Positions 1 through 6,226 of a stretch of DNA of 7,725 nucleotides are shown one piece after another; the first letter of the stretch is position 1, and every line of letters begins with the position of its first letter. Both the position numbers and the translations under genes were made by a program. The stretch is from NCBI GenBank assembly GCA_030646595.1, contig JAUSKS010000035.1:1-7725 (forward strand), in the 5' to 3' direction. The DNA is from Gallionellaceae bacterium. Its GTDB lineage: Bacteria > Pseudomonadota > Gammaproteobacteria > Burkholderiales > Gallionellaceae. Below the pieces are notes generated by a model. That model worked only from the letters and a program-made list of their open reading frames with translations, was not told the DNA's origin and ran no database searches.

Positions 1-119
1 GCCACAGAGATCACAGAGGACACAGAGATGATGCAGGTTTCGTCTATTTTTCATATTTATCTGATGAGTGAGTTAGCCATTCACGGCAACCCATTGCTTT
101 TCTCTGTGGACTCTGTGGC
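1..119. repeat. CACAGAG-type inverted repeat, MITE-like, probably cut by the window edge
   Basis: The left arm (1-18) carries the tandem words CCACAGAG, CACAGAG, CACAGAG spaced 9-10 bases apart. The right arm (102-119) is its inverted counterpart, TCTGTGG followed by CTCTGTGGC. Comparing the left arm with the reverse complement of the right gives about 16 matches in 19 positions. The roughly 80 bases between the arms are AT-rich and have no convincing reading frame. Runs of this CACAGAG type are familiar as dispersed intergenic repeats in several bacterial genomes. The left side may continue outside the window. It lies just before the gspE-like gene, so it sits in or near that operon's promoter region. 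Confidence 0.6.
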
Positions 120-152
120 TAATAGTTTTTTCTAGGATAAAAGGAAGAGGGC

Positions 153-1814
153 GTGATTTCACAAGAAGTAATTGCCAAGGTACACGCCGAAGCGGCACGC
201 ACTAGCCAGCCCATGCTGGAAGTGCTTGCAGCCGCCGTGCCTGTGCCTCCGGCTGATTTTGTTGCGCAACTGGCTGCGGTCTTCCGTTACCCGGTGTTGA
301 CGCTGGCTGACATGCAGCAGATGCAGCCCGCGTTCAAAGCCATTTCCTATGCCGAAGCTGTGCGCCGCGAATGTATTGTTTTTCTGGGTGAACAAGACAC
401 ACTGCTGGCGGTGATTGCGGATCCTTTTAATTCGGATTTGCTGGCGTGGATGGAAGATCATTTGCCGGGTCAGCTCGCCTGGCATCTGGCGCAGCGCGCC
501 GACATCATCGCTTATCTGGCTGGCTTTGAAGAAACCTTGCGCGCCATGGACAGCATGCAGGGCGCAACGGAGGAGGGTGGTGTCCGCGGTAGCCATGCGG
601 AAGAATTGTCATTGCAGGCAATCAGCGAAGACACCAGCCCGGTGGTCAAGCTGGTCAATTCTACTTTGTACGATGCGCTCAAAACCGGAGCCAGTGACAT
701 TCATCTGGAAAGCGGGCCGCACGGCCTCACCATCAAATACCGCATAGATGGCGTACTCTCCACCATCGCCAATGTGCAATCGGTCGAAACTGCCGAGCAA
801 GTTATTTCACGCATCAAAATTCTGGCCGAGCTGGATATTGCCGAGCGGCGCACCCCGCAGGACGGGCGCTTCAAGGTCATCATGCAAGGACGCGAAGTGG
901 ATTTCCGGGTATCCATCATGCCCAGCATTTTTGGCGAAGACGCAGTGCTGCGCATACTGGACAAAAAATCCTTATCCGATGAATTACAAGGATTGCGACT
1001 GACCACCTTGGGCTACGAAGGTGAAGTGCTGATGCAACTGCGCCGCCTGGCGGCAGAACCCTATGGCATGCTGCTGGTAACTGGCCCTACCGGCAGCGGC
1101 AAGACCACCACCTTGTACGCAATGATTTCCGAAATCAACAAAGGCATCGAAAAAATTGTCACCATCGAAGACCCGGTCGAGTATCAATTGGCCGGTGTAC
1201 TGCAAATTCCGGTGAATGAAAAAAAGGGGCTTACTTTTGCGCGCGGCTTACGCTCCATTCTGCGTCATGACCCGGACAAAATCATGGTGGGCGAAGTGCG
1301 CGATTCGGAAACTGCCGAGATCGCCGTGCAAGCCGCGCTCACTGGCCATCTGGTGTTTACCACGGTGCATGCCAATAATGTCTTCGACGTGATTGGGCGC
1401 TTCATTCATATGGGCGTAGACCCTTATAGCTTTGTATCAGCGGTGAACGCGGTGCTGGCGCAGCGGCTGGTGCGGCTCAATTGCGTCCATTGCAAAGAAG
1501 AAATGCAGCCGGATGCTGCCGAATTATTGGCATCAGGATTATCTGCAGCGGATGCAGGCGCATACAGTTTCATGCACGGACGTGGCTGCGGGATTTGTCG
1601 CGGCAGCGGTTACAAAGGACGCAAAGCCATCTCCGAATTGCTGCTGCTGAATGATGAAATTCGTGAACTGGTCATCGGGCGTGAACCGATACGCCGTTTG
1701 AAAGAAGCCGCGCAGCGCAGCGGTACCCGCTTCCTGCGCGAATCTGCGCTCGATCTGGTGAAGCGCGGCGAAACAACATTAGAGGAGATTAACCGTGTCA
1801 CCTTTGTGGCGTGA
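153..1814 (+). CDS. gspE: GspE/PilB/MshE-type secretion or pilus assembly ATPase
   Basis: This cytoplasmic hexameric ATPase powers pseudopilus or pilus assembly at the inner membrane. The 553-residue protein has an N-terminal GspE/MshE-type regulatory domain (about 1-130), a linker, then the N2 and ATPase core. Visible motifs are Walker A GPTGSGKTT (311-319), the Asp box TIEDPVEYQ (337-345), Walker B IMVGEVRD (377-384) and the His box with TTVHAN (403-408). A zinc-type tetracysteine motif is present as CVHC (444-447) plus CGIC (479-482); this is typical of GspE and PilB and argues against a retraction ATPase such as PilT. All key residues appear intact, and the length lies in the usual 500-570 range. 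The GTG start is chosen because AAGGAAG (141-147) lies 5 bases upstream. The gene is the first of a block and overlaps the next by 20 bases. Whether it serves a T2SS or an MSHA-like pilus cannot be settled from sequence alone. Confidence 0.95.
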   Translation: MISQEVIAKVHAEAARTSQPMLEVLAAAVPVPPADFVAQLAAVFRYPVLTLADMQQMQPAFKAISYAEAVRRECIVFLGEQDTLLAVIADPFNSDLLAWMEDHLPGQLAWHLAQRADIIAYLAGFEETLRAMDSMQGATEEGGVRGSHAEELSLQAISEDTSPVVKLVNSTLYDALKTGASDIHLESGPHGLTIKYRIDGVLSTIANVQSVETAEQVISRIKILAELDIAERRTPQDGRFKVIMQGREVDFRVSIMPSIFGEDAVLRILDKKSLSDELQGLRLTTLGYEGEVLMQLRRLAAEPYGMLLVTGPTGSGKTTTLYAMISEINKGIEKIVTIEDPVEYQLAGVLQIPVNEKKGLTFARGLRSILRHDPDKIMVGEVRDSETAEIAVQAALTGHLVFTTVHANNVFDVIGRFIHMGVDPYSFVSAVNAVLAQRLVRLNCVHCKEEMQPDAAELLASGLSAADAGAYSFMHGRGCGICRGSGYKGRKAISELLLLNDEIRELVIGREPIRRLKEAAQRSGTRFLRESALDLVKRGETTLEEINRVTFVA

Positions 1815-2616
1815 TCGTATTGGAGTAGAGCTTGCGCCGCACCGCATAGCGTGGGTGCGCTTGGCGCGTGGCTTGCAGCCGGGCGTGGTGATCAAGGGCA
1901 TGGAAAATGTAGCACCGCAAACCAATGCGCCGGTGTGGCAGGCAGCGCTCGCTCAGTTGCAGCAACTGATGCAGTCTCAGGAATGGAAAAATGCCGATGT
2001 GGCTATCGTGCTTTCCAACCATTTTGTCCGTTATGACTGTTTACCTTGGAATGCCGCAGTAAAAAGTGAAGAAGAGCAGCTTGCCTTGGCACGCCACCGC
2101 TTGCTGCAAGTTTATGGCACGATGGCGCAAACTTGGGCAGCGCGTATCAGCCCGGCAAAAAAGGGCGCGGCACGCTTGGTTGCCGCAATAGATGAAGCAT
2201 TACTGGAAATGTTGAAGCTGGCGACCGCAGAGGCGGGGCTCAAACTCTATTCTGTACAACCCTATTTGATGGCCAGCTTCAATCATTACGCCAAACAATT
2301 AACGCAAAGTGAAGGCTGGTTTGTAGCAGCAGAAAGCGGGCGTTTTGCGCTGGCTTTATTTCGCAGTGGGTCATGGCAACATGTCCAGTTACGCCGTGGG
2401 ATAGGCATGGCTGCATTGCATGAATGGCTGGAGCGGGAAAACCTGGCTATCGGCGATCCAACTTTTTGCCGTGAAGTTTTTCTATTTGCACCGGAGCTGG
2501 CAAAAGAAGCGCTGTTGCCCGATTACCAATTGCATCGCATGGAATTACCTGCGCGTCACGGCTATTCGCCGATTACCGATGTGCAATATTCCATCGCCTT
2601 AAGCGGAGTAGCCTGA
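1795..2616 (+). CDS. Cytoplasmic GspL/PilM/MshI-like assembly protein
   Basis: This 273-residue protein has no membrane segment. Its N-terminus (GVELAPHRIAWVRL, about 10-23) and the segment LSNHFVRYDCLPW (73-85) resemble the actin-like (ASKHA) cytoplasmic domain of GspL, PilM and MshI proteins; a VRY..LPW motif is common there. In those systems the protein docks the ATPase to the PilN-like membrane partner, which fits its position between an ATPase gene and a PilN-like gene. The GTG start is supported by GAGGAG (1782-1787) 7 bases upstream, although it lies inside the end of the ATPase gene (20-base overlap), suggesting coupled translation. The stop overlaps the next ATG by one base (TGATG). 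The match is by motif and context, so the exact subfamily is uncertain; a soluble MshI/PilM role is preferred because the C-terminal transmembrane part of a full GspL is absent. Confidence 0.75.
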   Translation: MSPLWRDRIGVELAPHRIAWVRLARGLQPGVVIKGMENVAPQTNAPVWQAALAQLQQLMQSQEWKNADVAIVLSNHFVRYDCLPWNAAVKSEEEQLALARHRLLQVYGTMAQTWAARISPAKKGAARLVAAIDEALLEMLKLATAEAGLKLYSVQPYLMASFNHYAKQLTQSEGWFVAAESGRFALALFRSGSWQHVQLRRGIGMAALHEWLERENLAIGDPTFCREVFLFAPELAKEALLPDYQLHRMELPARHGYSPITDVQYSIALSGVA

Positions 2617-3140
2617 TGCGCAAGCTGTATCTGGATTTTAATATTCAACGTCGCCGCACGGCATGGCCCGCGTGGCTGTTATTGCTGGCAGGATTGGCAT
2701 TATGGGGCGAGATGGGCTATTCCTATTTTCAGTTGCAACAAGAAATGAATAGTTTGGAAAGCATGCAACTCAAAAATGGCAATGCCACTAAAGCGGTTGC
2801 GCAAAAAAGCGTGGCTTCCTATACCCCGGCAGAGCTCGCCCATGCGCAGGAAATTATTGCTCGCATTGCCATTCCATGGAATGATTTATTCCAGGCGGTA
2901 GAAACGGTGAAAGTAGAGCATGTTGCATTGCTTGGCCTGGAACCGGATGCTAAAACGGGAAGAGTATTGTTACGCGGGGAAGCTGGCGATCTACCTGCTT
3001 TGTTGACCTATATTGCGCGGTTGCGGCAAACATCAAAGCTGTCCGAAGTTTATTTAATGCGGCATGAAATTAACCCGGCCAATAATCCGCAGCGACCTGT
3101 TGCGTTTTCTATCAGCGCATATTGGGGAGTCGGCGCATGA
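2616..3140 (+). CDS. PilN-like inner-membrane assembly protein
   Basis: This 174-residue bitopic protein has a short basic N-terminus (FNIQRRR, 8-14) and one hydrophobic segment at about 17-38. A polar, probably coiled stretch follows, then a periplasmic domain with PWNDLFQAVE (88-97) and VLLRGEAGDLPALLTYIARL (117-136). That last pattern, LxGxAxxLxxLxxYIxxL, is characteristic of PilN and GspL periplasmic ferredoxin-like domains. In type IV pili, PilN binds PilM inside the cell through its N-terminus and pairs with PilO in the periplasm. The start has GGAG (2605-2608) 7 bases upstream and overlaps the previous stop by one base; the stop overlaps the next start as ATGA. Being the middle gene of the overlapping block supports the assignment. 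Confidence 0.8.
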   Translation: MRKLYLDFNIQRRRTAWPAWLLLLAGLALWGEMGYSYFQLQQEMNSLESMQLKNGNATKAVAQKSVASYTPAELAHAQEIIARIAIPWNDLFQAVETVKVEHVALLGLEPDAKTGRVLLRGEAGDLPALLTYIARLRQTSKLSEVYLMRHEINPANNPQRPVAFSISAYWGVGA

Positions 3141-3670
3141 TGGGACAATTGCAACAACTCAGACAAGACCTTGGCTGGCAGGGAATCAGCGGCGCAGCAT
3201 TGCTGTTGCTAGGACTGATTTTCTCCACTGTTGTTTTGCAGCCGCATGAAGAACGTGTGGTACAAATACGTGAGCAGTCGCAAAACCAGCGCAGCAGCAT
3301 GAGCGAGCAAATGCACAGCGCGGCACTTAAGTCGCCAGGCATTATGCTGGCCAAGTTTTACGATTTTTTTATTTCCAGGCAGGAAATAACTGACCACCTG
3401 GCTAAAATTTACAGCTTGGCACAAGCCAATGGATTGGAGCTCAGGGAAGGGGATTACAAAGTGGTCCGCAACAAAGACGAGCAAGTAACCCAGTACCAGA
3501 TTTCCCTTCCTGTGGCAGGAGGTTATAATCAAATACGCAGCTTCACGGCGCAAGTACTGGATGGCATTGCCGTCATTTCGCTGGATCAGATCAAGTTTGA
3601 TCATAAACATGCCAATGATCCGCGCATAGAAGCGCAAATTATGTTTACCTTATATTGGGTGCAATCATGA
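3137..3670 (+). CDS. pilO: PilO/GspM-like inner-membrane assembly protein
   Basis: This 177-residue protein has one membrane helix (about 17-34, rich in L, G and V) after a short amphipathic N-terminus, a polar coiled-coil-like region (about 37-65), and a C-terminal periplasmic domain. The latter contains LAQANGLELREGDYKV (94-109) and YQISLPVAGGYNQIRSF (120-136), the usual PilO/GspM pattern of a strand, GxY and a helix. The protein would pair with the PilN-like neighbour as the periplasmic scaffold of the inner-membrane complex. The ATG at 3137 is chosen over an upstream in-frame TTG at 3122 because GGGGAG (3124-3129) lies 7 bases before it and it overlaps the previous stop in an ATGA. A second ATG follows immediately, so the start may be one residue later. 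The stop overlaps the next ATG by 4 bases. Confidence 0.8.
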   Translation: MMGQLQQLRQDLGWQGISGAALLLLGLIFSTVVLQPHEERVVQIREQSQNQRSSMSEQMHSAALKSPGIMLAKFYDFFISRQEITDHLAKIYSLAQANGLELREGDYKVVRNKDEQVTQYQISLPVAGGYNQIRSFTAQVLDGIAVISLDQIKFDHKHANDPRIEAQIMFTLYWVQS

Positions 3671-4410
3671 AGAAGCTATTCGATATAAAAATTTACCTGC
3701 TACTGCTGGGCACGCTATTGCCTTTATGGTTGGTGAATTTCTTTTTTGGGCAGCACAACAGCACGGCTGAAATCCAGCACAGCGCAATAGCGGAAGTAAA
3801 CTTGCAACCGCCCCATCCTGAAACTTTAACCCTCAAGATGAGCTTCTCCTTGAATCAATACAACCCAGGAGATCAACACAATACAGCGGCCATAGCCCAG
3901 CCTGCAATAGCCAAAGCAGCCACCAGGCAATCACAAACAGCGCTCAATATGAGCTTCTTTTTAAGTGAAGCCCATGCAGTAGAAACGACAGAGGCACCAT
4001 CCCCGACAGCGATGGAAAAAAAGATGAACGCGCGGCTGTCATCCGAACGTCAGCACGAGATGGCGTTGAATGTGGAAAAACTGACGCGCCAAAAACTGGA
4101 ATTACCCAGTGGAGATCCTTTTGTCGCCAAATTGCCTCCGCCCCCGCCACCCCCTCCACCCGCACCGCCCCCGCCTCCGCCTCCGCCTGCTCCAGTTGCG
4201 CCAGCGTTTCCGTTCACCTTTTTGGGACGCATGATAGAAAACAACGACACCACGCTATTTTTAACCAAGCAGGATAAAAGCTACAGCGTGAAATTGAATA
4301 GTGTGCTGGAACAAAATTACCGCGTGGATAAAATTGACAACGATCAAGTCATCTTTACTTACCTGCCGCTCAACATTCAGCAAACGCTATACATAGGCCG
4401 CGCAGGTTAA
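3667..4410 (+). CDS. Proline-rich PilP/GspC-like periplasmic protein
   Basis: The 247-residue protein begins with MKKLF and a hydrophobic anchor (about 8-27), which may be a membrane anchor or an uncleaved signal. A low-complexity region (about 29-150) follows, with two similar segments (29-64 and 70-101) that share QHN-T and MSF-L. Next comes an almost pure polyproline tract (about 157-180). The C-terminal domain FPFTFLGRMIENNDTTLFL...YSVKLNSVL (181-214) to LYIG (241-244) resembles the small beta domain of PilP and the homology region of GspC. That domain contacts the secretin in known systems, and the polyproline would be a stiff spacer across the periplasm (inference). The ATG at 3667 is preferred to an upstream TTG (3655) because it forms the ATGA overlap with the pilO-like stop; the ribosome site is weak, consistent with translational coupling. 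It is the last gene of the block. Confidence 0.7.
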   Translation: MKKLFDIKIYLLLLGTLLPLWLVNFFFGQHNSTAEIQHSAIAEVNLQPPHPETLTLKMSFSLNQYNPGDQHNTAAIAQPAIAKAATRQSQTALNMSFFLSEAHAVETTEAPSPTAMEKKMNARLSSERQHEMALNVEKLTRQKLELPSGDPFVAKLPPPPPPPPPAPPPPPPPPAPVAPAFPFTFLGRMIENNDTTLFLTKQDKSYSVKLNSVLEQNYRVDKIDNDQVIFTYLPLNIQQTLYIGRAG

Positions 4411-4602
4411 CCACCCCGGCACGATGCGCCACCCCTCCTTAGGCAAGGAGGGGATATGGATGACAGTACTCCCCTCCTTAAGTTTAAGGAGGGGAGGGCA
4501 CCCGCAAGGGGTAGGCCGAGTTGCCTCGCAGAGGTTCTCGCCCCCTGTGGGGGTAACCAGCTGAAGCTGGACAACTTCGCTCAGCGAAGCGGAAGGGGTG
4601 GT
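4410..4602. repeat. Intergenic MITE-like element with several hairpins
   Basis: Almost the whole gap between the PilP-like gene and the pseudopilin is a GC-rich structured element. Its ends are inverted, ACCACCCC (4410-4417) and GGGGTGGT (4595-4602), and the outermost base overlaps the preceding stop codon. Inside are a hairpin CCCCTCCTT/AAGGAGGGG (4432-4440/4445-4453), a stronger one CTCCCCTCCTTA/TAAGGAGGGGAG (4469-4480/4485-4496), CCAGCT/AGCTGG (about 4557-4570) and CTTCGCT/AGCGAAG (about 4575-4589). No T-run follows the hairpins, so they are not classic terminators, though they could reduce read-through. Elements with CCCCTCCTT hairpins are known as dispersed repeats in beta- and gammaproteobacterial genomes. 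Short reading frames across it on both strands look like by-products of the repeat. Confidence 0.7.
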
Positions 4603-4634
4603 AAGATTTATCAATACTGCGCCTGTACATCACT

Positions 4635-5105
4635 ATGAAACAAACCGGCTTTACCCTGATTGAATTGATGATCACCGTTGCGATAATCGCCATCCTGGCG
4701 GCTATCGCCCTGCCCATGGCCGAAGTCAATATCCAGCGCAACAAAGAACAAGACCTGCGCCATGCCCTGCGCCAGATACGTGATGGGATTGATGCTTATA
4801 AACAAGCGGTAGACGAGGGGCGCATCCCCAAGGATTTAGGCAAAACAGGTTATCCGCCTACATTAGAAACGCTGGTTGAAGGCGTGAAAGACGCCAAAAG
4901 TCCGGACGGGAAATATATCTACTTCCTGCGCAGTGTGCCGCGTGATCCAATGTTCAGTGACGCCCAGGCTGCGCCCGCAGAAACCTGGGGCTTACGCAGC
5001 TACGACAGCCCGCCTGACGACCCCAAATCAGGTGATGATGTGTTTGATGTTTATTCTATGAGTACAGAAACCGGGCTCAATGGAGTTCCTTATCGGGACT
5101 GGTAA
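4635..5105 (+). CDS. gspG: GspG-type pseudopilin / type IV pilin-like protein
   Basis: The 156-residue protein has a class III prepilin signal: leader MKQTG, then FTLIELMITVAIIAILAAIA (6-25). Cleavage by prepilin peptidase after Gly5 would leave an N-methylated Phe6, and Glu10 is the conserved Glu5 of the mature protein. The remainder fits the major pseudopilin: a helix to about 60, YPPTLETLVEG (73-83), FLRSVPRDPM (97-106), WGLRSYDSPP (118-127) and a C-terminal DDVFDVYSMS (134-143) like the calcium-binding loop of GspG. It would polymerise into the pseudopilus driven by the upstream ATPase complex. The ATG is fixed by the leader, yet no clear ribosome site precedes it, and it begins only 32 bases after the repeat element. 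No further minor pseudopilins follow. Confidence 0.88.
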   Translation: MKQTGFTLIELMITVAIIAILAAIALPMAEVNIQRNKEQDLRHALRQIRDGIDAYKQAVDEGRIPKDLGKTGYPPTLETLVEGVKDAKSPDGKYIYFLRSVPRDPMFSDAQAAPAETWGLRSYDSPPDDPKSGDDVFDVYSMSTETGLNGVPYRDW

Positions 5106-5188
5106 TTATTACCCAGCTTGCCCCTTGATCTTGAGCATAACTATACATGGCGATATAATTCCAATTCCCGATAGAGACGCCACTAATT

Positions 5189-5303
5189 TTCCCCTTCCCC
5201 TTCAAGGGGAAGGCCGGGATGGGGAGAGCTGGCGAGGGGGCGTGCGATGCCACACGCTTTTACCCCCATCCCCTCCCTAACCCTCCCCTTGAAGGGGAGG
5301 GAA
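5189..5303. repeat. GC-rich palindromic repeat element in the gap 5106-5431
   Basis: The gap between the pseudopilin and vapB is about 326 bases and holds no credible gene. Its main content is an imperfect inverted-repeat element. The left end contains hairpin CCTTCCCC/GGGGAAGG (5193-5200/5206-5213, loop TTCAA), the right end hairpin CCCTCCCC/GGGGAGGG (5281-5288/5294-5301, loop TTGAA). The two ends are also inverted copies of each other, including GGGATGGGG (5217 onward) against CCCCATCCCC (about 5264 onward), with a central GCGTG/CACGC pair. The whole could fold into a cross or one long hairpin. It is a relative in style, though not a copy, of the element at 4410-4602. Short frames crossing it are repeat by-products. 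Confidence 0.7.
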
Positions 5304-5374
5304 TTGTGGTCTTTTCAAACGAAAAATGGAATAAGTTTACTGCGCGAACCGACATCAGGGTCGCGCGGCCAGGC

Positions 5375-5411
5375 TTGCAATAAATATTTACACGTATATA
5401 CTATGAGTCAT
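5375..5411 (+). promoter_or_regulatory. Candidate vapBC promoter with overlapping small palindromes
   Basis: A sigma70-like pair is visible: TTGCAA (5375-5380), 16 bases, TATACT (5397-5402), about 30 bases before vapB. The perfect 8-base palindrome GTATATAC (5394-5401) overlaps the -10 box, and the near-palindrome ATGAGTCAT (5403-5411) lies at the likely transcription start. VapB-VapC complexes typically repress their own promoter by binding such palindromes, so these are candidate operators by inference. A further inverted pair GCGCGA/TCGCGC (5342-5347/5361-5366) lies just upstream of the -35 box. Confidence 0.5.
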
Positions 5412-5431
5412 CACATAGAGGGAGTTGCATT

Positions 5432-5659
5432 ATGCGCACCACAAAAGTTTTCAAGAGCGGTAATTCGCAAGCGGTGAGGATCCCTGCGGAGTTTCAGTTC
5501 GATACTGAGGAAGTGGAAATTTTCCGCCGGGACAACGAATTGGTACTGCGTAAGAAAGTTACATCGCTGGAACAAGCTTTTCATCTACTGGCTTCGCTGC
5601 CCACAGATTTTATAATGGAGCGCGAAGACAGCCCACCGCAACAGCGAACCGGACTGTAA
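5432..5659 (+). CDS. vapB: VapB-type antitoxin (AbrB/MazE-fold)
   Basis: This 75-residue protein has an N-terminal swapped-hairpin (AbrB/SpoVT) DNA-binding domain: TKVFKSGNSQAVRIPAEF (4-21), then VEIFRRDNELVLRKK (28-42). The SGNSQAVRIP signature is diagnostic of VapB antitoxins. The C-terminal tail (about 43-75, with EQAFHLLASLPTDF) would wrap around and inhibit the toxin. The start has GGAG (5421-5424) 7 bases upstream. It is followed after only 3 bases by the PIN-domain toxin gene, so the pair forms one operon that is expected to be self-repressed through the palindromes near 5394-5411. The length is normal for the family and the gene looks intact. Confidence 0.92.
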   Translation: MRTTKVFKSGNSQAVRIPAEFQFDTEEVEIFRRDNELVLRKKVTSLEQAFHLLASLPTDFIMEREDSPPQQRTGL

Positions 5660-5662
5660 GTC

Positions 5663-6067
5663 ATGCCCCGCTACCTGCTGGATACCAATATCTGCATCTA
5701 CATCAAAAACCATCGCCCAGCCGGAGTGCTGGTACGTTTTTCCAAATTGCCCCATGGCAGGGTCGCCATGTCTGCCATTACTTATGGCGAGTTATGTTTT
5801 GGTGCAGCGAAAAGTTCCAAGCCAAAAGAATCGCGGCAAATTCTGGAGCATTTGATTTCGTTTATTCCCGCATTGCCGCTGGATACAGGCGCTGCCATGC
5901 ACTATGGAAAAATCCGACAGCAACTGCAAGCGAGCGGTAAACTCATCGGCAACAACGACCTGTGGATCGCTGCCCATGCGCTGGCGGGCAACCTTATTCT
6001 GGTGACCAATAATGAATCAGAGTTCAAGCGAGTGCATGGCTTGAAGATTGAGAATTGGGTTGGATAG
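5663..6067 (+). CDS. vapC: VapC-type PIN-domain ribonuclease toxin
   Basis: This 134-residue PIN-domain protein has the metal-binding acids in expected places: Asp7 in LLDTNICIYI (5-14), Glu43 in YGELCFGA (41-48), Asp99 in IGNNDLWIAAHA (95-106), and TNNESEF (115-121) near the C-terminus. These make up the Mg-dependent endonuclease site and all appear intact, so the toxin is probably active. The MLDTNICIY-type start with the VTNN..EF..V.GL..E.W ending (114-132) resembles the VapC group that includes the Shigella and Salmonella enzymes, which cleave initiator tRNA(fMet) in the anticodon loop. The target here is inferred from that resemblance. It lies 3 bases downstream of vapB in the usual antitoxin-first order. 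No clear terminator follows; a direct repeat begins 10 bases after the stop. Confidence 0.93.
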   Translation: MPRYLLDTNICIYIKNHRPAGVLVRFSKLPHGRVAMSAITYGELCFGAAKSSKPKESRQILEHLISFIPALPLDTGAAMHYGKIRQQLQASGKLIGNNDLWIAAHALAGNLILVTNNESEFKRVHGLKIENWVG

Positions 6068-6077
6068 TGGAAAAGAT

Positions 6078-6157
6078 CAGAAACCAGCGGAATATGGGAT
6101 ATAGGCTACGATTTGGCTGTGGTGTGAGAATGTGGCTGGGTGGCGTCAGTATATGAA
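6078..6157. repeat. Direct repeat, copy 1 (upstream of hicBA)
   Basis: This 80-base segment recurs in the same orientation at 6816-6893. The first 55 bases differ at only 3 positions, and an identical 28-base core (6105-6132 here) begins GCTACGATTTGGCTG. The last 25 bases are looser, with a 2-base length difference, ending GTCAG..AT.ATGAA. It is probably non-coding: the one frame open in both copies has amino-acid-changing differences at all three early mismatches. It begins just after vapC. Confidence 0.85.
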
Positions 6158-6167
6158 TGAGCAGCAG

Positions 6168-6196
6168 TTGCTTATTACATGGCATAGAATGATAAT
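6168..6196 (+). promoter_or_regulatory. Candidate hicBA promoter
   Basis: A sigma70-like pair TTGCTT (6168-6173) and GATAAT (6191-6196) is separated by 17 bases and lies about 30 bases before the hicB start, leaving a short leader of roughly 25 bases. It lies just downstream of direct-repeat copy 1, so it belongs to the hic cassette and not to the repeat. The call rests on consensus matching only. Confidence 0.5.
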
Positions 6197-6226
6197 CACG
6201 CTTCCCTCTACATTTTGGAGTGCGCC

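Noticed and set aside
4050..4268. Minus-strand frame with a glycine-rich protein
   Set aside because: It is the antisense of the polyproline tract in the PilP-like gene; the glycine run is simply the complement of CCN repeats, and no start signal supports it.
4432..4496. Hairpins as rho-independent terminators after the PilP-like gene
   Set aside because: The stems are strong, but neither is followed by a T-run, and they belong to a larger repeat element.
4387..4744. Minus- and plus-strand short frames over the repeat element before the pseudopilin
   Set aside because: They run through hairpin repeats and into real genes on the other strand, with no family resemblance or ribosome site.
5080..5477. 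Two overlapping plus-strand frames between the pseudopilin and vapB
   Set aside because: Their content is the translated palindromic element; they overlap the ends of real genes, and composition is typical of repeat DNA.
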